Shown here in pieces: positions 51,570-60,962 of a DNA stretch of 64,000 nt. Source of the stretch: Flavobacteriales bacterium. GTDB lineage: Bacteria; Bacteroidota; Bacteroidia; Flavobacteriales_F; PHOS-HE28. Position numbers and translations under genes: made by a program. The notes below the pieces were generated by a model. That model did no database searches and was not told where the DNA came from. It saw nothing but the letters and a program-made list of their open reading frames with translations. Positions within the stretch are counted from its first letter, which is position 1, and each line of letters starts with the position of its first letter. The stretch is from assembly GCA_016721005.1 (NCBI GenBank), contig JADKJM010000019.1:682001-746000 (forward strand), written 5' to 3'.

Positions 51570-54500
51570 ATGCGAACACACGACGTTACCCAGATGAACC
51601 GGTCGGCGATCCGCCGAGCCTTTACGATGGTCACAGTTCTCGCGCTTTGCGCGATTGGTGCCTTGTGGACCACGCATGCGAATGCCCAGTACTGCAATAC
51701 CGCGACCTCGAACGATGCGATCACCCCGACCACGGTGAGCCAGAACACGACCTCGTACAGCAGTGGCCGAAGGGCGTTTAACTTCACTACCGTGGCCGGT
51801 CGCACGTATTACTTCGCCACCTGCGGCCTTAGCACAGGTGACACGTATCTGCGCCTCTACTCCACGGGGACCGGCGGTACGGTGCTCGTATCCAACGACG
51901 ATGGGTGCAGCGCGCAATCGACGTTGAGCTACGTGGAGACCGTGAGCACGACCCGCTCGGTCCTCTTGACGAGGTATTCGTGCAACGCGTTAACGGCTGC
52001 GGCCCAGGTGAGCTATTACTACACCGCGCCTCCCCCGCCTCCCACTTGCACGTACACGGTGCCTGGTTCCGGCAACAATTCCATTACCACATGCAGTGGC
52101 ACGATATGCGATCCCGGCGGCACGGGCAACTATGCCATCAACCAGAACGGCTATACGGTGATCAACCCCTCAACGGGTGGTATGGTCATCCGGATCGTCG
52201 GCCAGTCCAGCGCAGGTGAGGCGTGTTGCGATTACGTGCGCGTGTATGATGGCGCAGGCACCGGTGGAACGATCCTTGGGACGTATTACATGGGTACCGC
52301 TATCCCGACGCTGACCTCCACCACCGGCCCGTTGACGGTCCAGTTCTACTCGGATATCTCGGTCACCGGCGCCGGGTTCCAGGTGGGTATTTCCTGTGTG
52401 GCGCCCCCGCCGGTGTCCAATGACCTGGTGTGCAATGCCCAGGTGATCACTTGTGGAAGCACCACGCCCGGCACCACGGTGGGCTTTACCAGCACAGGCA
52501 CCTATGAAGGAACGAGCACCTGCGGGGTCTCACAGTCCCAGCCCGGAGCTTGGTACGCCATTGTCGGCAATGGTCAGACCATGACCGCAAGCCTTTGTGC
52601 CACAGGATGGGACAGCAGGATCTCCATCTACTCCGGCACCTGTACCTCGCTGACCTGCATCGGCGGCAATGACGATAGCGGGCCGGCTTGCACGGGTCTT
52701 TCGGCGAGCTATAGCTGGGTCTCCACGAACGGGGTGACGTACTACATCAAGGTATACGGGTACAGCAGCTCCAGTGCCTTCAGCCTGAGCGTTGCCTGCA
52801 CCGTGCCCCCGACCCCGCCCGCGAACAACAACTGTGCGAACGCGGTCGGCCTTACGGTGGGCGCCAATGGTTCCTGTCCGGGTGCGGCCACGGCGGGCAC
52901 TACGGTGGGCGCTACCGGTGGTGCAGCACCCGCTCCCGGTTGCTTGATCACAGGACTGGTGGACGTTTGGTACTCCTTCTTCTCGGGTTCCAACACAAGC
53001 ATCCAGTTCAGCATTGTGGAGGGCACACAAACGGCCTTCGGATACCAGATACTTACCGCCTGCGGAGGCACGGAGGTGTATTGTGAGGGCGACGTGCTTT
53101 CCGGGTCCTTCGCGGTCACCGCGAACACGAACTACATCTTCCGGGCGCTGACCTTGGCAACGACCACAGGTACGTTCACCATCTGCCTACAAGCCCCACC
53201 TACGCCACCGGCGAACGACCTCTGTGCAGGTTCGATCCCGATCCCGGGTGCTGGACCGTTTCCGCACTTGACCGCTGTGGTGAACAATACCAATGCGACC
53301 AATACCGGCCAGCCAACCCCAACCTGTCAAGGCACTGCGAATGGAAGCATCTGGTACTCCTTCACCCCAACGTGTAGTGGTGATTACCGCTTTTCCACCT
53401 GCCCTGCGGATGCGCCTTCCTCGGGTGCCATCGACCATGTGCTTGTGGTGGGCAGCGGGAGTTGCGGAGGTGCGTTCACGGAACTAGCGTGCAGCGACGA
53501 TGCAGGTGCGCTTTGCTCGAACGCGACAAGTTCAGTGATCCCGTCGGTGTCCTTGGATGCGGGCACCACCTACCGGGTCATCGGCTATACATTCAGCACC
53601 ACCCGGGGGAACATCCAGATCCAGACACGGATGCTCCCTCCGACGATCGCGTCGTTCTCTTCCTCCAGCGCATGCACGGGATCGAGCTTGGTGATCAATG
53701 GAACGAACCTCGCGTGTGTCACATCCGTCACCATTGGCGGAACGGCGGCCACGATCACCGCGAATACGGCCACGTCCGTTACGGTAACGGTCGGAAGCGG
53801 CACCACGGGTCCGGTGGTGGTCACCTGCCAAGCCGGTACCATCTCCAGTGCGGGTGGTGCAGGGTCGGTAACCATAGGCCAACCAGCCGCGGCTTCCTAC
53901 ACCGTGGTCAACGATTGTGCGAACGAACGGTTCAGTGTGCAAGTGAATGTGACGAGCCTTGGATCCGGCAGCAGCGCGGACCTGACGTACACGGAGAACG
54001 GCGTTCCGCTCTTCGCTTCACTCGGACTCGGTACTACTACGGTGGGTCCGTTCGCGGCTGGTAGTGAGGTGATCTGCACCTTGAGCAATGGATCCCCGGG
54101 ATGCAACTCATCCCCGGTGTACCGCTACTCCACATGTCCGGTCACGGTCACGTGTGGGACAACGATCTCCGTGAACCACTGCTACCGGAACTTCGATACG
54201 CGGACCTTCACCTTTACGAGCAGCGACCCGATGGGTACGCTCACGCTGTCGTTCATCAGCGGTACCATGGGGCCTGGTGATGTGATCCGTTCGTTCAGCG
54301 GCACCAACAACAGCGGGGCTCCGATCGCCACCCTCACCGGGAATTATCCGGCGCTTGTCGGCGTGAGTGGTACGTCTTCCGGAACATCGATCCATGTGGA
54401 GATCGATAGCGATGGCAGCAATAGCTGTGCGACCGGCCAACAGACGTCGTGGAACTTCGAGGTGAAGTGTACGGCAGGTTGCACCGAACCGGATGCGGCC

Positions 54501-57500
54501 ATCACGGTGAACAACCTCTGTGCAACGAACCAATTCAACGTGGATGTGGACGTGCAGTTCACCGGTGACGGAAGCAGTGTCACCTTGCGCTACACAGTGA
54601 ATGGTGGCGCACCCACCGATATACCGGGCCTGTTGGAATTCGATGTCCAGACACTGGGACCCTTCACGATCGGCGATGTGGTGAATGTTCGCTTGCTGCA
54701 CGAGAGTGACGCCGCCTGTGATCGGAACTTCGGCAACTTCTTCTACACCGGTGGTTGTCCATCGGCGGAGAGCTGCTTGAATGCACTGAACCTGGCCACA
54801 CAGTCCAGCCCGTTACCGGGGACCACCTTCGGCCGCGTGCATGACTTCACGTTCGCATGCGGTACGGCCACGGCGAACACCGCCCCGGATGCCATCTATT
54901 ATATGGACGTGCCGAACGGCGCCCAGTTCAACATCCGCCAACAGAGCAACACCTACAACTCGCAGCACTATGTCCGGTACGGCGGTGCGTGCCCCGGAAC
55001 CACCGTGATCGCCTGCGTGGATGATGATGCTGGTGAGATCGGCTGGGTGAACTGGTCCAACACCACGGGAACGACACAGCGGGTCTGGTGGATCCAGGAC
55101 GGCTTCGGAACCGGCTCCGGCAACTTCGTGTTGGAGTGGCAGTTGATCACCTGCCCGATCCAACCGGGCAACCCCACCATTGGAACCGGCACGTACACCA
55201 TCTGCCAGAACACCACGGTACCGGGTGGCCAGGGTTTGAGCGCGTCGTGCGCACCCATAGCTCAGTCCACAAGCAATTCCTTCCCGGGAAGCAATTTCCA
55301 GAGCGAAGGCACCACCATCACCACACGATCCACGCTTGTCATGCCCGCGCTTCCGGCCGGGGCCGTGGTCACCGCCGCGCGGTTGAAGCTCTTCAATGTA
55401 GTGGCCAATACGGGCATTTTGGGGTTGGATGGACAGCGCCAGAACATCCGCGTGGCCTTGAATGGTTCGTACATATTGGCTGAAACGCAATTGACCACGG
55501 CAACCGGCCCGGGAACAGTGAGCCCGAACCCGGTGATCAACCTGGTCGGATTCCCTGCGGCTGGTGGTACGATCAACCTGCGCACTCGACAAACCGCGGA
55601 TAACCTGTTCACCACTCCCGACGCCGTTATCGCAAGTGCGTTGATCGAAGTGGACTACACGGTTCCTGCGACGGTCCGATGGTATTCAGCACCGGTCAGT
55701 GGCACCTTGCATTACACCGGCCCCTTGTTCGATCCCGTGGGCCAAGGTGCGGTGAGCAATGCCGCTCCGTCCATCACCCCATTCTATGCGGCCTGCGCTT
55801 ACAACAGTTGTGAGAGCATCCGTGCGTCCACCAGCTTCACGGTGAAAGCACCTCCGACCACAGCGACCGTGGGTGGTGCGCAGACGATCTGTGCGCTGGG
55901 TGCCACAATTGGGCTTGGTGGCAATACACCTACGGTTGGAACCGGCGCATGGAGCATTGTGAGCGGTGGTACCGGAACCTTCAGCAGTATGAGCAACCCG
56001 AACGCGACATTCACGCACACGGGTGGAGCGGGTCCGGTGGTGCTGCGATGGACGATCACGAATGCACCTTGTGCCGCATCGTTCGCGGAGGTCAGCATCA
56101 CCATCAACCAGAACCCGAGCACGGCGACGGTTGGCGGTACACAGACGGTCTGCATACTTGGTACCACTAACGGGCTCGGTGGCAATGCACCGACCATTGG
56201 TATCGGTGCATGGAGCGTGCAGAGCGGAGGATCGGGAAACTTCAGTCCGGATGCCAATGATCCGAACGCAACTTTCACACATGCCACGGGCGCTGGTCCA
56301 GTGGTACTTCGTTGGACCATCAGCAATGCACCCTGCGCTTCCTCGAACGCGGAGGTGAGCATCACCATCCAACAACCTTCCATCTGGTATGCGGATACGG
56401 ACGGTGATGGTTTTGGAAGCGGACCATCCACCGGCACGGGTTGTACCCCACCCAACGCCGGGGATGTGACCAACGACACGGACAATTGTCCGATGGATCC
56501 GAACGCTGGCCAAGCCGATACGGACGGCGACGGATCGGGTGATGCCTGCGATGTGTGCCCGACCGTGGCCAATGGAACACCGGGAGATGCATGCGATGAC
56601 GGCGACGCGTTCACTTTCAACGACGTGCTCGGTGCAAGCCCGAACTGTGGTTGCGCCGGAACAGCATGCACCCAAACGGTGACCATTGAACTGGGAACGG
56701 ATGGAGGTGGATTGCGTTGGGCTCTGCACAATGCGGGGAACAGCGCCCTGGTCCAGAGTTCCCCGGGCTACCCGGCATACTACAACCCGCCACCCAGCCC
56801 GAACTACACGGAGACCACCTGCCTGCCGGATGGAGAGTTCTACTTCGTGATGGAGGACCAGGCCTGCAACGGCATTGTGGACGGTGGCTATATCCTGCGA
56901 GTGGCTGGTAAGCGCGTGATCGATAACCGGAACAACTTCAACTCGGGCTGCACCAGCCAGATCGCGGGCAATACCGGCGTGAGCGTTCCCACGGGCAACG
57001 ACCGCCTGATCACGGAGAGCTGCGACCGCTTGGAACTGCGCCGTGGTGTGGGTCCGAACAACTGCTCGGACAGGCTCACGGCCGACGACACGCCGAACGG
57101 CACCAGCGGCAACGTGTACCAGTTCTGGATCTACGAGCCCAATGGTGGCCTGAGCATCCGCTACCCTGCCAACGGTCCCGGATCCAACCAAGTGAGCATG
57201 GCCAACCTGCCATCCTTGGTGGAAGGAACGATGTACAATGTGCGTGTGCGCACCCGTATCGGTCCGGGCGTATGGCGGGCGTGGGGCAATGCCTGCCGCA
57301 TGATGATCGATAACGTTGTGGGCCAATGCAAGAAGACCTCGCTGTTCGACGACACGAGCAGTCCCAACTGGTCCTGCGGAAGGCCGATCACACTGCCGGT
57401 GGGCAACCAAGGCAACAACCAAGGCAACAAATTGGTGGCATGGCCGGTGACGCGTTACAACAACAACTGCGTGAACGTGAGTGCCACTAAATACCAGTGG

Positions 57501-58091
57501 CGCTTCCGGATCCCAGCGGAGAATGTGGTACTTGTGCGCAACAGCGCCAACTACAGCACCTTCATGGAGAACGCGGCCATCATCCCCACCACATTGCCCA
57601 ACCCGGGTGGCACCTTCCAGCCTTGCAAGACCTACGAGGTGGAAGTGCGTGCCAGCTTCGATGGCGGCCAAAACTGGTGCGTGGGTGGTGCTGATCCTTA
57701 TGGAGACCTGACCCCTTGGGGCAAGGTCTGCGAGGTGTACACCCAGGCCTGCTTCCAGCCGGGTGGCAACCAGCACATGGCATCCGATCCTTCAACAGGC
57801 TCAGAAGGTGCGGCCATTCGGATGTACCCGAACCCGAACCGCGGTGATCAGCTCTTCTTGAGCCTCGACGCCATTGAAGAGGGTGTGAATACGGTGAGTG
57901 TGGACATCTATGACACCTTCGGCAAGCGCGTGAGCGCACGTACGCTACAAGTGCAGTCCCTCGGCTTTGGCTCGGGAGGCTTCATCAACACCGTGCTTGA
58001 ACTGAACGGCGAACTGGCCACCGGCCTGTACATGGTGAACATCACCGCAGGAGAAACCACTTACACGGAGCGACTGGTGATCCAGCCGTGA
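51570..58091 (+). CDS. 2173-aa multidomain secreted protein with type-A T9SS sorting domain
   Basis: Signal peptide 1-39 (ending HANAQ). Domains in order: a bacterial pre-peptidase-like beta domain (40-150); a CUB domain (160-276, with Cys pairs and YVRVYDG); several PPC-like beta domains (about 285-685) separated by proline linkers (APPPV, PPTPPA); an IPT/TIG domain (about 690-770); further Cys-rich beta modules; two Ig-like repeats (about 1431-1600, ATVGG..T) related to the repeats of the 3248-aa protein; thrombospondin type-3 calcium repeats (about 1608-1665, DTDGDG, DNCPMDPNAGQADTDGDGSG); a modular C-terminal region; and a type-A sorting domain (about 2083-2173, MYPNPNRGDQLFL to LVIQP). 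It is a likely cell-surface or secreted adhesin. An alternative start is Met9. Confidence 0.92.
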   Translation: MRTHDVTQMNRSAIRRAFTMVTVLALCAIGALWTTHANAQYCNTATSNDAITPTTVSQNTTSYSSGRRAFNFTTVAGRTYYFATCGLSTGDTYLRLYSTGTGGTVLVSNDDGCSAQSTLSYVETVSTTRSVLLTRYSCNALTAAAQVSYYYTAPPPPPTCTYTVPGSGNNSITTCSGTICDPGGTGNYAINQNGYTVINPSTGGMVIRIVGQSSAGEACCDYVRVYDGAGTGGTILGTYYMGTAIPTLTSTTGPLTVQFYSDISVTGAGFQVGISCVAPPPVSNDLVCNAQVITCGSTTPGTTVGFTSTGTYEGTSTCGVSQSQPGAWYAIVGNGQTMTASLCATGWDSRISIYSGTCTSLTCIGGNDDSGPACTGLSASYSWVSTNGVTYYIKVYGYSSSSAFSLSVACTVPPTPPANNNCANAVGLTVGANGSCPGAATAGTTVGATGGAAPAPGCLITGLVDVWYSFFSGSNTSIQFSIVEGTQTAFGYQILTACGGTEVYCEGDVLSGSFAVTANTNYIFRALTLATTTGTFTICLQAPPTPPANDLCAGSIPIPGAGPFPHLTAVVNNTNATNTGQPTPTCQGTANGSIWYSFTPTCSGDYRFSTCPADAPSSGAIDHVLVVGSGSCGGAFTELACSDDAGALCSNATSSVIPSVSLDAGTTYRVIGYTFSTTRGNIQIQTRMLPPTIASFSSSSACTGSSLVINGTNLACVTSVTIGGTAATITANTATSVTVTVGSGTTGPVVVTCQAGTISSAGGAGSVTIGQPAAASYTVVNDCANERFSVQVNVTSLGSGSSADLTYTENGVPLFASLGLGTTTVGPFAAGSEVICTLSNGSPGCNSSPVYRYSTCPVTVTCGTTISVNHCYRNFDTRTFTFTSSDPMGTLTLSFISGTMGPGDVIRSFSGTNNSGAPIATLTGNYPALVGVSGTSSGTSIHVEIDSDGSNSCATGQQTSWNFEVKCTAGCTEPDAAITVNNLCATNQFNVDVDVQFTGDGSSVTLRYTVNGGAPTDIPGLLEFDVQTLGPFTIGDVVNVRLLHESDAACDRNFGNFFYTGGCPSAESCLNALNLATQSSPLPGTTFGRVHDFTFACGTATANTAPDAIYYMDVPNGAQFNIRQQSNTYNSQHYVRYGGACPGTTVIACVDDDAGEIGWVNWSNTTGTTQRVWWIQDGFGTGSGNFVLEWQLITCPIQPGNPTIGTGTYTICQNTTVPGGQGLSASCAPIAQSTSNSFPGSNFQSEGTTITTRSTLVMPALPAGAVVTAARLKLFNVVANTGILGLDGQRQNIRVALNGSYILAETQLTTATGPGTVSPNPVINLVGFPAAGGTINLRTRQTADNLFTTPDAVIASALIEVDYTVPATVRWYSAPVSGTLHYTGPLFDPVGQGAVSNAAPSITPFYAACAYNSCESIRASTSFTVKAPPTTATVGGAQTICALGATIGLGGNTPTVGTGAWSIVSGGTGTFSSMSNPNATFTHTGGAGPVVLRWTITNAPCAASFAEVSITINQNPSTATVGGTQTVCILGTTNGLGGNAPTIGIGAWSVQSGGSGNFSPDANDPNATFTHATGAGPVVLRWTISNAPCASSNAEVSITIQQPSIWYADTDGDGFGSGPSTGTGCTPPNAGDVTNDTDNCPMDPNAGQADTDGDGSGDACDVCPTVANGTPGDACDDGDAFTFNDVLGASPNCGCAGTACTQTVTIELGTDGGGLRWALHNAGNSALVQSSPGYPAYYNPPPSPNYTETTCLPDGEFYFVMEDQACNGIVDGGYILRVAGKRVIDNRNNFNSGCTSQIAGNTGVSVPTGNDRLITESCDRLELRRGVGPNNCSDRLTADDTPNGTSGNVYQFWIYEPNGGLSIRYPANGPGSNQVSMANLPSLVEGTMYNVRVRTRIGPGVWRAWGNACRMMIDNVVGQCKKTSLFDDTSSPNWSCGRPITLPVGNQGNNQGNKLVAWPVTRYNNNCVNVSATKYQWRFRIPAENVVLVRNSANYSTFMENAAIIPTTLPNPGGTFQPCKTYEVEVRASFDGGQNWCVGGADPYGDLTPWGKVCEVYTQACFQPGGNQHMASDPSTGSEGAAIRMYPNPNRGDQLFLSLDAIEEGVNTVSVDIYDTFGKRVSARTLQVQSLGFGSGGFINTVLELNGELATGLYMVNITAGETTYTERLVIQP

Positions 58092-58108
58092 GCGCCGAGA
58101 CTCCAGCA

Positions 58109-58145
58109 CCAAGCCCCGTTCGTCACGTTGACGGGCGGGGCTTGG
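58109..58145. terminator. hairpin after the 2173-aa gene
   Basis: CCAAGCCCCG (58109-58118) and CGGGGCTTGG (58136-58145) form a perfect 10-bp stem with a 17-nt loop. No T-run follows, so termination may be partial. It lies between the secreted protein gene and the regulator gene. Confidence 0.55.
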
Positions 58146-58189
58146 TCGTTCGGGTACGCATCGCACCGAACACTCCCGACCTTCGTACC

Positions 58190-58831
58190 ATGTCGGCCGT
58201 GCGCATCATCATTGCTGATCCATTGGAACTCGTGGCCGAGGGTGTGCGCTCTTGGTTGCGTGATGTCCCGGGCTATAAGCTGATGGATCAGGCGCGCACA
58301 GGAAGCGAGCTCCTCGAACTCCTGAATTCCCATCCATGCGATCTGGTGTTGCTGGAAGTGGCCCTGCCCGGCATGGATGGGATCGACACCATGCGTGCGC
58401 TGCACAGTAGTCATCCAACAGTGCGGGTCCTGGCCTTCTCTGCGTTGACGGATATCGAGTATGTGAACAGTATGCTTATTGAAGGTGCATGGGGATACTA
58501 TGTGAAGAGTGGTACGAAGGAGGAACTGGTCGCTGCCATACGTGAGGTGATGCGGGGACGCAATTACCTCAGCCCCGAAGCGCAACGCAGCGTGGATCAG
58601 GGCTACGCGTACACGGCCAAGCGGCCGGATGGGGAGTACATCGGACTCACGTTACGGGAGCGGGAGATCATCCGCATGATCGCCTTGGAGCGCACGAACA
58701 GCGAGATCGGCACTGCGCTGAACATCTCCGAGGCCACGGTGAAGTCCCATCGCAAGCGGCTCATGACCAAGTTGAATGTGCGGAGTATCGCTGGTCTGGT
58801 GAAGTACGCCGTGGACCGTCGTTGGGCGTGA
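58190..58831 (+). CDS. NarL/FixJ-type response regulator with Glu at the phosphoacceptor site
   Basis: A 213-aa regulator. The receiver domain (1-120) starts AVRIIIADPLELVAEGVR, where the usual acidic pair is reduced to Asp10-Pro11. At the strand that normally ends in the phosphoacceptor Asp, the sequence is DLVLLEVALPGMDG, with Glu56 in place of Asp. The switch residues remain (FSALTD and the Lys of YYVKSG). The LuxR-type helix-turn-helix (150-213) is intact (LTLREREIIRMIALERTNSE, ATVKSHRKRLMTKL). No histidine kinase gene is adjacent. ATG 58190 gives the normal receiver start. Confidence 0.92.
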   Translation: MSAVRIIIADPLELVAEGVRSWLRDVPGYKLMDQARTGSELLELLNSHPCDLVLLEVALPGMDGIDTMRALHSSHPTVRVLAFSALTDIEYVNSMLIEGAWGYYVKSGTKEELVAAIREVMRGRNYLSPEAQRSVDQGYAYTAKRPDGEYIGLTLREREIIRMIALERTNSEIGTALNISEATVKSHRKRLMTKLNVRSIAGLVKYAVDRRWA

Positions 58832-58948
58832 TCGCGTCGTAGGAATGTTGCCGTGAAAGCGACCCCGCAGCTCGTTCGGGCGGGACCGAAAAATCATCCT
58901 TTGTGGGTATTGCGGATCGCTCTTCATGTGATGACTTTTGAGGTGTAT

Positions 58949-59473
58949 ATGAAACACCTCACTGTCATGATCAAGCGCATCACCATCAGACCCGAGGCCG
59001 TGTTGCTAGCAGCCGCCCTCGCGCTTCTTGCACTTACCGCTTTGTCAGCACCGGCTACCACGCGAGATGAGGTGGTACTTACCGGCTGGTTGCAAGTGGA
59101 GGACCACAATGCAGCGGATATCGTGCTCTCTGCGGAGGTGAATGACAACTGCCTCTATGCCGAGGTGGAGGGCAGTGGCCGTTTCAGCCTTTCGGTGCCT
59201 GCGGGTTCGAGGGTGGTTCTCACCTTCAGCAAGCCGGGCCACCTGACCAAGGAAGTGGTGGTGGATACCCGCAATGCCCTCGCCACCCCCCAAGCGGAGC
59301 GCACCAACCGCAAGGTGAGGTTCGACGTGGTATTGGAACCCGTAAGGAAGCGACCCGGATGCAAGTATGATGGCCCCGTGGGTTCGCTCGCCTTCGTGAA
59401 TGGTAGTGGAACCATGAAAGTGAAGCACACTTTCTCGGTCGTGGCGGATCAAGCCATCCGGGCGGAGGACTGA
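58949..59473 (+). CDS. small membrane-anchored or exported beta-domain protein
   Basis: A 174-aa protein from ATG 58949 (ATG 58931 and 58967 are alternatives). A hydrophobic segment (AVLLAAALALLALTAL) acts as a signal or anchor. The rest is a single beta domain with VVLTGWLQVED, GSGRFSLSVPAGSRVVLTFS and GHLTKEVVVDT, the pattern of carboxypeptidase-regulatory-like (CarboxypepD_reg/CRD) domains. A function cannot be given. It follows the regulator gene and may be co-transcribed, but the gap is about 100 bp. Confidence 0.75.
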   Translation: MKHLTVMIKRITIRPEAVLLAAALALLALTALSAPATTRDEVVLTGWLQVEDHNAADIVLSAEVNDNCLYAEVEGSGRFSLSVPAGSRVVLTFSKPGHLTKEVVVDTRNALATPQAERTNRKVRFDVVLEPVRKRPGCKYDGPVGSLAFVNGSGTMKVKHTFSVVADQAIRAED

Positions 59474-59830
59474 ACTCCGGGGTCGGATCATGCCCCCTGC
59501 CCACATGTGAATGTCATCGCTGTTGAAGTGGGAACTCGGACCCGGGAGTCCGGTGCCGGATAATTTCAACCAGTATCGGGGCCATGGAACACAGGGTTTT
59601 GAGGAAGAACTTCGCGCTCGGAACAGGGCGATGCTCCAGCACGTAAGTGCTTGGGCGAAAGGTTATGACCACCATCCCGGAAGGGCACCGTTCAGGCGGG
59701 AGCGTCATGGTCGGTGTCCGATCCAAGGCGGAACAAGGCGCAAGGACTGTTGATAACCCGTTTGGCACCCAGGAACGCCGTTGTGCCCAGGCGGGTACCT
59801 TGCCACAACGTTGAACTAAAACCGAACACC
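59474..59830. other. 357-bp intergenic region, no gene seen
   Basis: The open frames here have no recognisable family. No clear promoter box is seen before ATG 59831. Confidence 0.5.
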
Positions 59831-59986
59831 ATGCCAGCTGTAGAAGGTTACTGCGTGAAGTGCAAGTCGAAGCGCGATATGAAGGATGCCAAGGAAGTGG
59901 AGATGGCCAATGGCCGCAAGGCCATGAAAGGAACATGCTCCGTGTGCGGCACGGGTATGTTCAAGATCCTGGGCAACAAGAAGTAG
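59831..59986 (+). CDS. DUF5679 small zinc-ribbon protein
   Basis: A 51-aa protein: YCVKCKSKRDMKDAKEVEMA, then GTCSVCGTGMFKILGNKK. Two CxxC pairs form a zinc ribbon, and the arrangement is that of DUF5679. The family is widespread in bacteria and has no known function; it may bind nucleic acid. Its length is normal for the family. Confidence 0.9.
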   Translation: MPAVEGYCVKCKSKRDMKDAKEVEMANGRKAMKGTCSVCGTGMFKILGNKK

Positions 59987-60059
59987 TCCGAGGCACCCCG
60001 TCAACAGCCCGCGTTTCACGGAAGGGAACGCAGCAATGGCCTGTGCTCAGAAGCGCGGG

Positions 60060-60067
60060 TACCTTTG
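60060..60067 (+). promoter_or_regulatory. -7 box TACCTTTG, 5 nt before the cysQ ATG
   Basis: A perfect TAnnTTTG; CGCAC separates it from ATG 60073, predicting a leaderless mRNA. Confidence 0.55.
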
Positions 60068-60072
60068 CGCAC

Positions 60073-60906
60073 ATGCAAAAGGAACTTGCCGGGCTGGTCC
60101 AGGTGGCGATCAAAGCCGCCTTCGCTGCCGGGCGGGAGATCCTGGCCGTCTATGGCACCGACTTCACCACTGAGCAGAAAGCCGACAAAAGCCCGCTCAC
60201 TGAAGCGGACAAGCGTGCGCACGGTGTGATCACGGCCATCCTCGAACGTACTGGTCTGCCGGTGTTGAGTGAGGAAGGCAAGACTATCGCACCTGCGGAC
60301 CGCCAAGGCTGGCAGCGCTACTGGTTGGTCGACCCTCTGGATGGCACCAAGGAATTCATCAAGCGCAACGGCGAATTCACGGTGAACATCGCACTGATGG
60401 AGCGTGATGCCTTACCGGCCGGTCCCCTCGGCATGGCTCGACCGATCGCTGGCGTGTTGTACGTCCCGGTGAAGGACACGCTCTACTTCGCTTGGCAAGG
60501 CGGTGGGGCGTATCGACTTCAAGAAGCCGGAACCCATGTTGCGGCCGATGCGTATGAGCGGGCCTCCATGAGTGAACGACTGCCACTGAAACACGACCGA
60601 TCGGTGTACACCGTCGTGGCCAGTCGCTCGCATCCCAGCCCGGAGACCGAGGCGTACATCCAGAAGATGGAAGCCGAGCATGGCGAAGTGGCCCTGACCA
60701 GCATGGGCAGCGCGCTGAAGATCTGCTTGGTGGCCGAAGGCGCGGCCGATGCGTACCCACGTTATGCGCCGACCATGGAGTGGGATACTGCTGCCGGTCA
60801 CGCTATCGTGAACGAATCCGGCATGCGCTTGATCGACATCACCACCAACGCTCCGATGCGTTACAACAAGAACCAATTGGTGAACAACTGGTTCATCGTC
60901 CACTAA
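60073..60906 (+). CDS. cysQ: 3'(2'),5'-bisphosphate nucleotidase CysQ
   Basis: A 277-aa enzyme of the inositol monophosphatase superfamily that removes 3'-phosphate from PAP and PAPS, recycling adenosine phosphates from sulfate assimilation. The lithium-sensitive metal sites are present: KSPLTEADKRAH, LSEEGK (Glu), WLVDPLDGTKEF (DPLDGT) and the C-terminal WDTAAGHAIVNESG. ATG 60073 starts just before the first helix. The following gene starts 56 bp downstream on the same strand. Confidence 0.95.
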   Translation: MQKELAGLVQVAIKAAFAAGREILAVYGTDFTTEQKADKSPLTEADKRAHGVITAILERTGLPVLSEEGKTIAPADRQGWQRYWLVDPLDGTKEFIKRNGEFTVNIALMERDALPAGPLGMARPIAGVLYVPVKDTLYFAWQGGGAYRLQEAGTHVAADAYERASMSERLPLKHDRSVYTVVASRSHPSPETEAYIQKMEAEHGEVALTSMGSALKICLVAEGAADAYPRYAPTMEWDTAAGHAIVNESGMRLIDITTNAPMRYNKNQLVNNWFIVH

Positions 60907-60962
60907 GAAGGCGCGATGCACCCCGGAGCCACATCCGGGGATCGCCCGATACACAACACCCT

